Source: Nitrospirota bacterium
GTDB taxonomy: Bacteria > Nitrospirota > Leptospirillia > Leptospirillales > Leptospirillaceae
NCBI GenBank assembly: GCA_021828805.1
Contig: JAJZCZ010000002.1
Span: 1 to 55,161 of the forward strand
Direction: 5' to 3'
Length of the DNA: 55,161 nucleotides
The position numbers and the translations under genes are program-made. Positions 18,485 through 25,929 of the stretch are shown one piece after another (positions within the stretch are counted from its first letter, which is position 1; each line of letters begins with the position of its first letter). Below the pieces are notes generated by a model. The model saw only the letters and a list, made by a program, of their open reading frames with translations, had not been told where the DNA came from and made no database searches.

Positions 18485-19974
18485 GGTCCCTCGCTCGCAT
18501 GAGTGATCTCCAGCGCTCGGACCATCGCCTGCGCCTTGGCGAGAATTTCCTGGTTCTCCTTTTCCGGATCACTGTCCGCAACGATCCCGGCTCCCGCCTG
18601 GAAGAAGCCTTTTTTGCCGGAAAGAAAGACCGAACGGATCGCAATGGCCAGGTCCACCTCTCCCGAAAAGGCCACGACGCCCACGCATCCGGCATAGGGA
18701 CCTCTCCGGATCGTCTCAAGCTCTTCGATGATTTCCATGGCCCGGACCTTGGGAGCCCCGGAGAGAGTCCCGGCGGGGTGGGCTGCCCGAATGACGTCGA
18801 GGCCCGTCTTTCCGGACGCCAGGCGGCCCTTTACATGGCTCACGATATGGATGACATGGGAGTAGCGCTCGAGAACCATCATCTCGCTCACCTCCACGCC
18901 CCCCTTTGCCGCAACCCGCCCCACATCGTTTCTTCCCAGATCAACCAGCATGACATGCTCGGCCCGTTCCTTGGGGTCGGCCAGAAGCGCTTGAGAGCGT
19001 CGCTCGTCCTCTTCGGGATCCCCCGAACGACGAACGGTCCCGGCGATGGGACGGAGATCCACAATATCCCCCGTCACCCTGACAAAAAGTTCCGGAGAGG
19101 AGCCCACCAGGGCCCGCTCGCCCTGTTCGATCAGAAAAAGATAGGGAGAGGGATTGATGGAGCGCAGGACCCGGTAAAGAGTGAGCGGAGAGGCCTCCCA
19201 GTCGAACTCGAAACGGCGGGAGAGCACAACCTGAAAGATATCTCCGGCCCGGATATGCTCCTTCGCCCGCTCAACGGACCGTTTGAAGCTTTCGGCATCG
19301 GTCGTCTCACGAAGAACAAGGGGTCCGGCCCCTCCGGACGGCTTCTCGGGAGGCCGGGAAAGAGAAAGGGCCTGCCAGAAAGAAGAGAGGCGCAGGGTCG
19401 CCTCTTCGAAGAGGTTTGACGGATTCCCGTTTTCCCGGTCGACCCAGGTCAGGATTTTGAGGCGCTGGAGGGCATGGTCGAAGATCACCATGATCTCGGG
19501 AAGAATGAAGGAGAGGTCGGGGAAGTCATCGACGGAGGGAAGAGCCGCCGGAAGGCGCTCAAAGCAGCGGACAATATCGTAGCCCAGATATCCGACCACC
19601 CCCTGGGCAAAGACAGGAAGACGGGCATCGATCCCGGCATTGAGCTCTGCCACCGCGCGGGAAAACTCTTCAAAGAGATCCCCGGAGCGCTCCGTCATCT
19701 CCGTCCGCTGCCCCTCCTTGAAGCGTTCGATCCGAAGCCCCTTTCCCAGCGACCCGGAAAAGGAGACAAGCACTCCGGAGCCGACGAAGGAATACCGCCC
19801 CCACCGCTCCCCTCCTGTTGCACTCTCCAGAAGGAACCTCGGAGACTGTGGCGGGAGGGCCGCATAGGCCGCAGGGGGGGTCAGCAAATCGGAGAGGGCT
19901 TCCCCGATGACGGGAACGAGGCGATTCTTCTGGAGGGACTGGCGCACCTCGTCGGGCGAAGTCAGAATTCTCAC
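18472..19974 (-). CDS. trpE: Anthranilate synthase component I
   Basis: Converts chorismate to anthranilate; 500 residues from the chosen start. The C-terminal chorismate-binding domain is complete: DIFQVVLSRRFE, SPSPYLF-type NPSPYLF, PIAGTVRRS, HVMLVDLGRNDVGRVA and the LSGAPKVRAMEIIEELE motif. GTG 19974 overlaps the stop of the upstream regulator (GTGA) and has GGGAG seven bases before it, matching the pattern of this operon; TTG 20007 would add 11 residues. First enzyme of a complete trpEGDCFBA set and the usual point of feedback by tryptophan. Confidence 0.94.
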   Translation of the reverse strand: MRILTSPDEVRQSLQKNRLVPVIGEALSDLLTPPAAYAALPPQSPRFLLESATGGERWGRYSFVGSGVLVSFSGSLGKGLRIERFKEGQRTEMTERSGDLFEEFSRAVAELNAGIDARLPVFAQGVVGYLGYDIVRCFERLPAALPSVDDFPDLSFILPEIMVIFDHALQRLKILTWVDRENGNPSNLFEEATLRLSSFWQALSLSRPPEKPSGGAGPLVLRETTDAESFKRSVERAKEHIRAGDIFQVVLSRRFEFDWEASPLTLYRVLRSINPSPYLFLIEQGERALVGSSPELFVRVTGDIVDLRPIAGTVRRSGDPEEDERRSQALLADPKERAEHVMLVDLGRNDVGRVAAKGGVEVSEMMVLERYSHVIHIVSHVKGRLASGKTGLDVIRAAHPAGTLSGAPKVRAMEIIEELETIRRGPYAGCVGVVAFSGEVDLAIAIRSVFLSGKKGFFQAGAGIVADSDPEKENQEILAKAQAMVRALEITHASEGPWLF

Positions 19975-21416
19975 GAGATGTCTCCCATTTCCCGCAGCTT
20001 TCTCCAAAGGGTTGACCGGCCGATCCCCAGGAGCTTTGCCGCCTGGGACATGTTTCCTCCGGTCTTCTCGACGGCCTTTCGGATCATGACATCTTCCATG
20101 GTCCGGAGAGCATTTGAATGGGACAGAGCCACATCGGCAAAGGTCCCATCCTCTTCAGGGAGGGGGGCGAGGTCCCGGGGAAGCTCACGGACACCAATCG
20201 TATGCCCTGTAGACAGAAGCACCGCATGCTCGAGGATATTCTGGAGCTCCCGGATATTCCCCGGATAGGAATGGTTCATCAGAATATTCTGGGCCTCCAG
20301 GGAAAGCCCCTCGACGTTCTTTCCGAACTCCGCATTGTAGCGGGAGAGGAAGGAGGAGATCAGAAGCGGGATGTCCTCACGGCGCTCCCGGAGCGGAGGA
20401 AGAAAAAGAGGCACGACCCGGAGACGGTAGTAAAGATCACGCCGAAAGGTACCCGCGTCAATGGCAGCCTTGAGGTCCCGATTCGTCGCCGCAATCACCC
20501 GCACATCCACCTTGAGGGTCTTGGTTCCACCAACCCGTTCAAACTCTTCTTCCTGGAGAACACGAAGGAGCTTGACCTGCATGGAGGCGGTGATCTCACC
20601 GATCTCATCGAGGAAAAGAGTCCCGCCGGAAGCCAGCTCGAAGCGTCCGGGCTTACTTGAAACTGCCCCGGTAAACGCCCCTCTCACATGGCCGAAGAGC
20701 TCCGACTCAAGAACTCCTTCAGAAAGGGCGGCACAGTTCACCTTGATGAAGGGGCCATCCTTGCGGGGGCTGTTTTCGTGGATGGCATGGGCGATGAGCT
20801 CCTTGCCGGTCCCGCTCTCCCCTTCGATCAGGACGGTAGACTTGCTCTGAGCCACCACCGGAAGGAGGTCAAAGATCTCCCGCATCTTTTCGCTTTGACC
20901 GATAATCTTGCCGAACGCATACCGCCCCTTGAGCTCTTTTTTGAGTTCGGCAAGCTGGGTCACATCGTGAAAGATCTCCACGCCACCGACCACCTGGCCC
21001 TCAGCATCCTTCAGAAGAGCGGTATTCACCCGCACAAGGCGGGTCCGGCGATGGCGGTCCGTGAGCGAAATCTCGTAGTTTCGGTAGGGCTCCCCGCTCT
21101 CGATCGTCTTCTCGATGAGACACCGGGCGCTACAGACCGAGCTTCGCAGGGCCTTCTGACAATCCATGCCGAATACCTCTCCCCGGGAAAGGCCCAGCAT
21201 TTCACGGGCGGCCCGGTTGAGATAGAGAACCTTCTTGTCGAGACCGATGGCGACCACCCCCTCCTCGAGGGAGTCGAGGATGTTGGCCGGGCCCAGGGCA
21301 TCAAGAACATTTTCCGGAACCTCAGAGAGGCCGGATGGAGGCTCCGCATTTCCCTCCCAGGAAGGATGGAGGGGCAGAGGGATCACCGAGGTCTTTTTAT
21401 TGGCCATAGCACACAT
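19971..21416 (-). CDS. PAS-domain sigma-54-dependent transcriptional activator
   Basis: An NtrC-type enhancer-binding protein, 481 residues. N-terminal PAS domain (about 45-155) with three cysteines, C86, C95 and C99, spaced like a metal or redox centre; then an AAA+ domain with Walker A GESGTGKE (199-206), the sigma-54 contact loop GAFTGA (246-251) and Walker B GGTLFLDEI; then a Fis-type helix-turn-helix (about 445-478, ending LLGIGRSTLWRKLREM). There is no receiver domain, so it senses a signal itself. The gene overlaps trpE by 4 bp, an unusual head for a trp operon. A near-consensus sigma-54 promoter exists in the flagellar region (50973-50989), but nothing shows that this protein acts there. 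Confidence 0.9.
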   Translation of the reverse strand: MCAMANKKTSVIPLPLHPSWEGNAEPPSGLSEVPENVLDALGPANILDSLEEGVVAIGLDKKVLYLNRAAREMLGLSRGEVFGMDCQKALRSSVCSARCLIEKTIESGEPYRNYEISLTDRHRRTRLVRVNTALLKDAEGQVVGGVEIFHDVTQLAELKKELKGRYAFGKIIGQSEKMREIFDLLPVVAQSKSTVLIEGESGTGKELIAHAIHENSPRKDGPFIKVNCAALSEGVLESELFGHVRGAFTGAVSSKPGRFELASGGTLFLDEIGEITASMQVKLLRVLQEEEFERVGGTKTLKVDVRVIAATNRDLKAAIDAGTFRRDLYYRLRVVPLFLPPLRERREDIPLLISSFLSRYNAEFGKNVEGLSLEAQNILMNHSYPGNIRELQNILEHAVLLSTGHTIGVRELPRDLAPLPEEDGTFADVALSHSNALRTMEDVMIRKAVEKTGGNMSQAAKLLGIGRSTLWRKLREMGDIS

Positions 21417-21431
21417 ATCCCGCCAAGAAGA

Positions 21432-21875
21432 TCAGAGGCACAATGACGAAACACTCCCGCCCGGGGAGGAACGGGAGTGTTTCAAGGGAAGAAAAGAAAG
21501 GGCTCCCGTCGGACACACATGAAGGCAAAGCCGGCACCGGAGACATACCGCCCCTTCGAGATGCCCTCCCGGGAAGGCGCCCAGATCCAGAATACCTGTG
21601 GGACAAAGCTCCTCACAACGGCCACAGGCCCCGGCCTCCCGGCAGGCCGCTGGGTTCCACCGGATGTTATTTCCGGCAACCACACGGTCCGTCAGCTCTT
21701 CCATAAGGGAGAGACGATCTGACGAATCGGTGCGGGACAGCCCCTCCTGCACACATAAATCCGAGGGTTCCAGTAAAGTCTTCATTTTATCACCACGGGC
21801 GACAAAACCCAAACCATGACAGGGACAGCTCCAGCCCGATATCTCGGCCGCTTTGCATTTACAAGAATCCACCAA
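21432..21875 (-). CDS. Ferredoxin-like 4Fe-4S protein
   Basis: Up to 147 residues; the C-terminal half carries two ferredoxin-type cluster motifs, CREAGACGRCEELCP (one spacing longer than normal) and CLRCRLCLHVCP, each followed by TG. The start is uncertain. GTG 21875, overlapping the NUDIX gene by 17 bp, gives an N-terminus with four further cysteines (CKC and CPC pairs). ATG 21785 would start just before LLEPSDLC and remove them. It sits 15 bp before the PAS/sigma-54 activator whose PAS domain contains three cysteines, so a redox link between the two is possible but unproven. Confidence 0.68.
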   Translation of the reverse strand: MVDSCKCKAAEISGWSCPCHGLGFVARGDKMKTLLEPSDLCVQEGLSRTDSSDRLSLMEELTDRVVAGNNIRWNPAACREAGACGRCEELCPTGILDLGAFPGGHLEGAVCLRCRLCLHVCPTGALSFLPLKHSRSSPGGSVSSLCL

Positions 21876-22365
21876 GACCTAAGGCAACAATGGTCTTGGC
21901 ATCACGAATCTCTCCCGAATCGATGCGGGAACGGATGTCCTCGCGTGTGAGAAAGAGGGGAGGATCGATCCACTCATCCTCCTCCAGGTGAGGAGGGCCC
22001 ACCGTTCCGCCTCGGGCTATCACAAGATGAATGACCTCGTCACAGAAGCCTGGTGTGGTGTAGATCGAATGCATCAGGCGAAGCTCCGCTCCCTCGATCC
22101 CTGTTTCTTCATACAGCTCCCGGCGAGCGGCTTCCAGAATCTCTTCCCCCTCTTCCAGCTTGCCCGCCGGGATCTCGAGAATGGGAACCCCGACCGCCGG
22201 GCGAAGCTGACGGATAATGACCACACGGCCATCGTCTGTAACCGGAAGAATTGCCACGCCTTGTCCAAAGCGGACGATCTCGAAGGGGTGCGACCGGCCG
22301 GGACGATCCGGACGGTCGACCTCCAAAAGATCCACCCCGATTCTTCTCCCTTGCCAGACCCTCAC
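21859..22365 (-). CDS. NUDIX hydrolase, ADP-ribose pyrophosphatase-like
   Basis: A 168-residue NUDIX enzyme. The NUDIX box reads GKLEEGEEILEAARRELYEETG, matching GX5EX7REUXEEXGU. Upstream, FEIVRFGQGVAILPV and RQLRPAVGVPILEIPAGKLEEG are typical of the ADP-ribose/ADP-sugar branch (NudF-like). The start is GTG 22365 behind GGGGAGGCGTT. It is the first gene of the minus-strand run that continues into trp; a perfect TATAAT (22395-22400, minus) lies just upstream but no good -35 box was found at normal spacing. Substrate is inferred from family only. Confidence 0.85.
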   Translation of the reverse strand: MRVWQGRRIGVDLLEVDRPDRPGRSHPFEIVRFGQGVAILPVTDDGRVVIIRQLRPAVGVPILEIPAGKLEEGEEILEAARRELYEETGIEGAELRLMHSIYTTPGFCDEVIHLVIARGGTVGPPHLEEDEWIDPPLFLTREDIRSRIDSGEIRDAKTIVALGLGGFL

Positions 22366-22417
22366 AACGCCTCCCCGCGATTGAATGTCGTCCGATTATA
22401 TGCTATTTTTTCATCCC

Positions 22418-22894
22418 ATGGTAGACAAACACTTCATCCTCACCCCCGACAAAAAAGGGGCTCTGACCAGCGGCATTTTCCACGGCTCGGCACTGATTCT
22501 TTCGGGAATCCTTTCCTGGTCCTACTATGCCCACCACCAGACGAATACCTTATGGTTTTACGTCTTCTTTGGAGCTTTCTGGCTCGTCTTCTTTTCAGCG
22601 GTCACTTCGATTGGAAACCAGTGCCTGCTGCTGACGCCCCATTCCCTGAAGTCCCTCCGCATCCGAGGCAACACCCTCCTTCTCGAATGGAAAAACGGCG
22701 ATGTCGACGAACTCGTCCGGAAGGTCAATGTCCATGGAAGCCGGACCATTCTTGGTATCTGGGGCCAGACCATCGACAAGAGACGCATTCAGGCGACGAT
22801 CCGTCGCCACTCCCTTCCACCGGATGAGGTCAGGGAACTTCTCAATCTGCTGACAGATCTGACACCGGCAGACAAAAACCCGCCCAAGACTTAG
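22418..22894 (+). CDS. Unrecognised membrane protein with two N-terminal spans
   Basis: A 158-residue protein starting MVDKHFILTPDKKG. Two hydrophobic segments (about residues 17-35 and 44-64) are followed by a soluble domain beginning NQCLLLTPHSLKSLRIRGNTLLLEW, which has the alternation of a small beta domain such as a bacterial PH-like fold. The in-frame ATG at 22385 is an alternative start; neither has a clear ribosome site. It is divergent from the NUDIX gene and upstream of two further membrane proteins. I do not recognise the family. Confidence 0.6.
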   Translation: MVDKHFILTPDKKGALTSGIFHGSALILSGILSWSYYAHHQTNTLWFYVFFGAFWLVFFSAVTSIGNQCLLLTPHSLKSLRIRGNTLLLEWKNGDVDELVRKVNVHGSRTILGIWGQTIDKRRIQATIRRHSLPPDEVRELLNLLTDLTPADKNPPKT

Positions 22895-23055
22895 CTCTCC
22901 CTCTTCATCACCCATGACTGCTTGTGCTAGAATCAAGAAAGGGTGACAGAGTCTTCCGTCCGAAAATCCGGATTGACCCCAACTCTTTACTGTACATAAG
23001 CGTCCTGCCGGTCGATGAAGGGCACAAACGTCACCACCTCGGACACCGAACTGCC

Positions 23056-23355
23056 ATGGGCCAAGAGAAACGCTCACTTACCGAGCTTGTCAAGCGTCAT
23101 CCCCTCCTTACCACCGTCTTCGGCTTCTGGGGATTCGGCTACACCTTCATGGTTCCCAATCTCCTGGGCGGCCGATTTCTCCAGGCATTTTTTCATGCGG
23201 TCGGGAGCAACCCCGGAAAGGTCTTTCTCGGCTTCGGAGCCCTTTTCTTCATGGTTTTTCTTTTTGCCGGCGTCGTTCCTTTTGCCCTGTGGTACTTCGT
23301 CTGCCAGGCACTTGAAAGTGCCGACACCTCCTCACAGACCCCTAAGAACGGATAA
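23056..23355 (+). CDS. Small membrane protein, two spans
   Basis: A 99-residue protein (MGQEKRSLTELVKRHPLL). Two hydrophobic segments, about residues 18-36 and 49-74, flank a short loop, with both ends hydrophilic. It ends 5 bp before the DUF420 gene and is probably co-transcribed with it. The frame extends upstream to 22924 but that part has no hydrophobic or coding character. Family not recognised. Confidence 0.55.
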   Translation: MGQEKRSLTELVKRHPLLTTVFGFWGFGYTFMVPNLLGGRFLQAFFHAVGSNPGKVFLGFGALFFMVFLFAGVVPFALWYFVCQALESADTSSQTPKNG

Positions 23356-23360
23356 GAGCC

Positions 23361-23969
23361 ATGCACGGATTTCTTGGAACAAAAGCTGACTTCTGGTGGG
23401 ACCTCACCATCACGAGCGAGACCATCGTCTTCTCCTGCCTGTTTTTTGGAGCCTACCTCGGACGCAAACACCGGGGGACCGCCCACCATAACACCATGCT
23501 TCTTTCCACGATACTCGTGGCCGGATGGTTTCTCATGTATCTCGCCCAGCAGTACATTGTGGGGATCGTCGGCTTTGGCGGCCCCTCAATGATCAAGTAT
23601 ATGGTCTACTACCCCATTATCATCTTCCACTCCCTTGTCTCGACCGCCGCCCTGATCTTAACCGGTGTGGTTGTCTTTAATGGCTTCATGACCACCGAGG
23701 TCATCGAAGGCGTCCGAACCCTCAAGAAGAACCCGATGGTTCACAAGCGTCTCGGCTGGGTCACACTTCTTTCCTTCGTCTTCTCCATTATCACGGCCTA
23801 TACGGTCTATGCCCTCCTCTTCGTCATCTACAACCCCGCCCGGACTCCCACCTACGGGATCAAGTCCTCCATCGGAGCCCTGTCGGGGATCGGAGCCTTC
23901 GTCCTGATTGGCCTTCTCTGCCTGTTCTGGTACCTCAATCGCTCCCGGCTGAGATCCTCGGGATCCTAA
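23361..23969 (+). CDS. DUF420-family membrane protein
   Basis: A 202-residue integral membrane protein with about five spans. The HSLVSTAALILTGVVVF and MVHKRLGWVTLLSF segments, with histidines in membrane helices, fit the DUF420 (YozB/CtaM-like) family, some members of which are linked with haem-copper oxidase assembly. No oxidase gene is in the window, so such a role here is inference. It follows a small membrane protein by 5 bp and is followed by a terminator. Confidence 0.65.
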   Translation: MHGFLGTKADFWWDLTITSETIVFSCLFFGAYLGRKHRGTAHHNTMLLSTILVAGWFLMYLAQQYIVGIVGFGGPSMIKYMVYYPIIIFHSLVSTAALILTGVVVFNGFMTTEVIEGVRTLKKNPMVHKRLGWVTLLSFVFSIITAYTVYALLFVIYNPARTPTYGIKSSIGALSGIGAFVLIGLLCLFWYLNRSRLRSSGS

Positions 23970-24010
23970 GCTTGCTTCCGTAGCCCCACACTACTCCGGG
24001 ATAAAAAAGA

Positions 24011-24052
24011 AAAGCCCCCTCCAATTGATCTTTCTGGAGCGGGGCTTTTTTA
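24011..24052 (+). terminator. Rho-independent terminator after the DUF420 gene
   Basis: AAAGCCCCCTCCA (24011-24023) pairs with TGGAGCGGGGCTTT (24035-24048) with one bulged base and a loop of 11 nt, followed by TTTTTTAT. The stem also begins with A residues, so it may work weakly on the minus strand. Confidence 0.85.
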
Positions 24053-24135
24053 TTGATGGACTGTCAATCATGGAGCCTGCAAGGACAACCCGTGATTTAA
24101 CGTCATCAGCTTTCAGAAACAGTTATTTTTGGTTT

Positions 24136-24153
24136 GGGTCATGACTAGAACAG
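24136..24153 (+). repeat. Left terminal inverted repeat of the IS1595-family element
   Basis: GGGTCATGACTAGAACAG, exactly complementary to 24854-24871. Part of it (24138-24148) recurs inverted at 24176-24186, directly over the transposase start codon. Confidence 0.85.
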
Positions 24154-24175
24154 GAATCTCCAATGTGGGATAAAC

Positions 24176-24186
24176 CTAGTCATGAC
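24176..24186. repeat. Internal inverted copy of the IS end over the transposase start
   Basis: CTAGTCATGAC is the exact inverse of 24138-24148 in the left end. The transposase ATG (24182) is inside it, so the first 51 bp of the element can fold into an 11-bp stem with a 27-nt loop. Confidence 0.75.
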
Positions 24187-24862
24187 GGTAAAAAACAAGT
24201 ACGTCAATCGTTCGAAAATTTCGGAGGCCAAATTCCGGGAGTTGATCCGGCTCTTTGCCCTCAACCTGGATGCCACCCAGATCGCTGTTCTGACCGGTTT
24301 GAACCGGAATACCGTAAACCGGTTTCTGAAAGCCCTCTGGGAACGGATTGCCCAGTATTGTGAAGAGCAGTCTTCCCTGTCCGGAGAGATTGAAGTCGAC
24401 GAGTCCTTTTTCGGTCCCCGGAGGGTCAAAGGAAAACGGGGCCGAGGGGCATTTGGTAAAACCATCGTCTTCGGTCTCTTCAAACGGAATGGGAAGGTCT
24501 ATACCGAGATAGTTCCCAACTGTTCCAAGGACACCCTTCAGGCGATCATCCGGGGAAAGGTCAGTCTGGAGAGTGTCATCTATTCCGACGGCTGGCGGGG
24601 CTATAATGGCCTCGTGGACGTCGGATACGGCAAGCACCTTCGAGTGGATCACGGGAAGGACCAGTTTGTATCAGGTCCGGCCCATATCAACGGGATCGAA
24701 GGATTCTGGGGATTCGCCAAATCCCGGCTTACCCGGTTTCGCGGCATGAACCCTTCGACCTTCTATCTTCACCTGAAGGAATGCGAATTCCGGTTCAATC
24801 ACCGAAACCAGGATCTCTACAAATCGATCCTGAAAATGATCCGAAAAAAACCTCTGTTCTAG
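24182..24862 (+). CDS. IS1595-family transposase
   Basis: DDE-type transposase, 226 residues, complete. Seen: an N-terminal helix-turn-helix-like part (DATQIAVLTGLNRNTVNRFLKAL), then the first acidic motif IEVDESFFG (the D of the triad), the second in YSDGWRGYNGL, and the HINGIEGFWGFAKSRL segment with the asparagine/glutamate end of the catalytic triad. The frame has no stop or shift, so the element may still be active. The start codon is inside an inverted copy of the terminal repeat. Confidence 0.9.
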   Translation: MTVKNKYVNRSKISEAKFRELIRLFALNLDATQIAVLTGLNRNTVNRFLKALWERIAQYCEEQSSLSGEIEVDESFFGPRRVKGKRGRGAFGKTIVFGLFKRNGKVYTEIVPNCSKDTLQAIIRGKVSLESVIYSDGWRGYNGLVDVGYGKHLRVDHGKDQFVSGPAHINGIEGFWGFAKSRLTRFRGMNPSTFYLHLKECEFRFNHRNQDLYKSILKMIRKKPLF

Positions 24863-24871
24863 TCATGACCC
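24854..24871 (-). repeat. Right terminal inverted repeat of the IS1595-family element
   Basis: CTGTTCTAGTCATGACCC, exactly complementary to the left end at 24136-24153. It overlaps the last codons of the transposase (stop at 24860-24862). Confidence 0.85.
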
Positions 24872-24932
24872 ATAAATTTTGCTACCTCGCATAAAATCGG
24901 GCATGGATTTATTCAGGGATCATTTCATTAGG

Positions 24933-24961
24933 TTGACACTGGAAGCGATAGCCTCTATATT
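24933..24961 (+). promoter_or_regulatory. Sigma-70 promoter of the ArsR/SRPBCC pair
   Basis: TTGACA (24933-24938) and TATATT (24956-24961) with the ideal 17-bp spacer. The expected transcription start, about seven bases after the -10 box, coincides with the ArsR start codon at 24969, which suggests a leaderless mRNA. Confidence 0.75.
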
Positions 24962-24978
24962 TAACCACATGGTTAAAT
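24959..24978. promoter_or_regulatory. Operator palindrome over the ArsR start codon
   Basis: A perfect 9-bp inverted repeat, ATTTAACCA (24959-24967) and TGGTTAAAT (24970-24978), separated by CA. It covers the end of the -10 box and the ATG, the position expected for autorepression. TTTAACCA-type palindromes are common in front of ArsR genes paired with SRPBCC genes. Confidence 0.75.
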
Positions 24979-25298
24979 CATCAGGAGCTGAACTCGACGC
25001 AGTGTTTCACGCGTTGTCTGACTCGACGCGGCGTTCGATTCTCAGGGATATTGCTGGCCGCCAGAAGACTGTCGGTGAAATTGCCCGCCCTTACCGCATG
25101 TCGCTTCCTGCTGTTTCCAAACACCTGCGCGTGCTGGAAGCGGCAAATCTCGTCATACGCGAGAAGCAAGGAAGCTTTCATGTCATTCGGCTTAACCCCG
25201 TCCCAATGCGCAAGGTTGCGCATTGGGTGCAGTTCTACGAGCGATTCTGGAACGAGAAGCTCGATGCGCTGCAAAACCTGTTCGAAAAAGGAGAATGA
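24969..25298 (+). CDS. ArsR-family transcriptional repressor
   Basis: A winged helix-turn-helix protein of 109 residues (MVKSSGAELDAVFHALSDSTRRSIL). The recognition part is VGEIARPYRMSLPAVSKHLRVLEAANLV. No metal-binding cysteine pair is present, placing it with the SdpR-like ArsR proteins that are paired with SRPBCC genes, not with arsenic sensors. ATG 24969 is chosen because similarity begins there and the operator and promoter point to it; the frame is open upstream to 24879. The following SRPBCC gene begins one base after its stop. The signal is unknown. Confidence 0.88.
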   Translation: MVKSSGAELDAVFHALSDSTRRSILRDIAGRQKTVGEIARPYRMSLPAVSKHLRVLEAANLVIREKQGSFHVIRLNPVPMRKVAHWVQFYERFWNEKLDALQNLFEKGE

Positions 25299-25299
25299 G

Positions 25300-25743
25300 A
25301 TGACACCACCGATTCGCCTCTTGATCACGAAGATGATTAAGGCCCCTCGCACGCGCGTATATGAAGCGTGGACCGACCCCGAATTGATGAAGCGCTGGCT
25401 TGCGCCAGGCGAATTCCATGCGCCTAGCGCCACGAGTGATGTCCAGGTCGGGGGAAGTTTTCGAATCGAGATGGAGGGCATGATGCACGGCCGACCGACA
25501 AAAGGAGTGGCGAGCGGAATCTATCGCGAACTCGTCCCCGGCGAGCGCATCGTACTGACCTGGAATTGGGCAGGTGACTACTCCCCCCCGGAGACACTGA
25601 TCACGGTCGAGTTCCGAGAGGTCGATGGAGGGACTGAGGTTCGTCTTACCCAAGAGGGCTTCGCAGAAGAGCAACACCGGGCCGGCTTTGAGGGCGGCTG
25701 GCAAAGCGCATTCGAAAAGCTTTCAAGGGCTATTGCGATTTAA
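25300..25743 (+). CDS. SRPBCC (AHSA1-like) domain protein
   Basis: A 147-residue protein of the START/Bet v1-like SRPBCC superfamily, which binds small hydrophobic ligands in a deep cavity. Typical features: VYEAWTDPELMKRWLAPGEF near the N-terminus, VQVGGSFRIEM in the middle, GEYREL-type SGIYREL, and the C-terminal helix HRAGFEGGWQSAFEKLSRAI. It starts at ATG 25300, one base after the ArsR stop, behind AAAGGAG. Such ArsR/AHSA1 pairs are common and mobile; this one is next to an IS and appears acquired. Ligand unknown. Confidence 0.88.
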   Translation: MTPPIRLLITKMIKAPRTRVYEAWTDPELMKRWLAPGEFHAPSATSDVQVGGSFRIEMEGMMHGRPTKGVASGIYRELVPGERIVLTWNWAGDYSPPETLITVEFREVDGGTEVRLTQEGFAEEQHRAGFEGGWQSAFEKLSRAIAI

Positions 25744-25826
25744 CCTTCCCCGATGCGGAACATACGGGACAGAAGGGCTTGACCATTAGCAGGCTGGTGA
25801 ATTCTCTGAGCGAAATTTGCATCGTG

Positions 25827-25853
25827 AAGAGCCCCTTCGATGGGGCTCTTTTG
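25827..25853 (+). terminator. Rho-independent terminator after the ArsR/SRPBCC pair
   Basis: Perfect 9-bp stem AAGAGCCCC (25827-25835) and GGGGCTCTT (25842-25850) with a six-base loop, followed by TT. The flanking AA and TT extend it. It may work in both directions. Confidence 0.75.
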
Positions 25854-25929
25854 TCCGTGCTACGGAAGGGATCGGTCGGTGACCCAGGCACCGAAAGGTC
25901 TCTTCTCCGAAAACCGGACGACCCGGTAG

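Larger units (their letters stand above)
24136..24871 (+). mobile_element. Insertion sequence of the IS1595 family (IS1016-like)
   Basis: A 736-bp element with a single intact transposase gene between terminal inverted repeats of at least 18 bp (24136-24153 and 24854-24871). The flanks (TTTGGTTT left, ATAAATTT right) do not give a convincing 8-bp target duplication, so the ends may extend a little or the duplication has decayed. It lies between the terminator of the DUF420 unit and the ArsR/SRPBCC pair, at the left edge of the accessory patch. Confidence 0.85.

Noticed and set aside
24128-24879. Target site duplication of the IS1595-family element
   Set aside because: The 8-bp flanks TTTGGTTT and ATAAATTT differ in several positions, so no duplication can be claimed.
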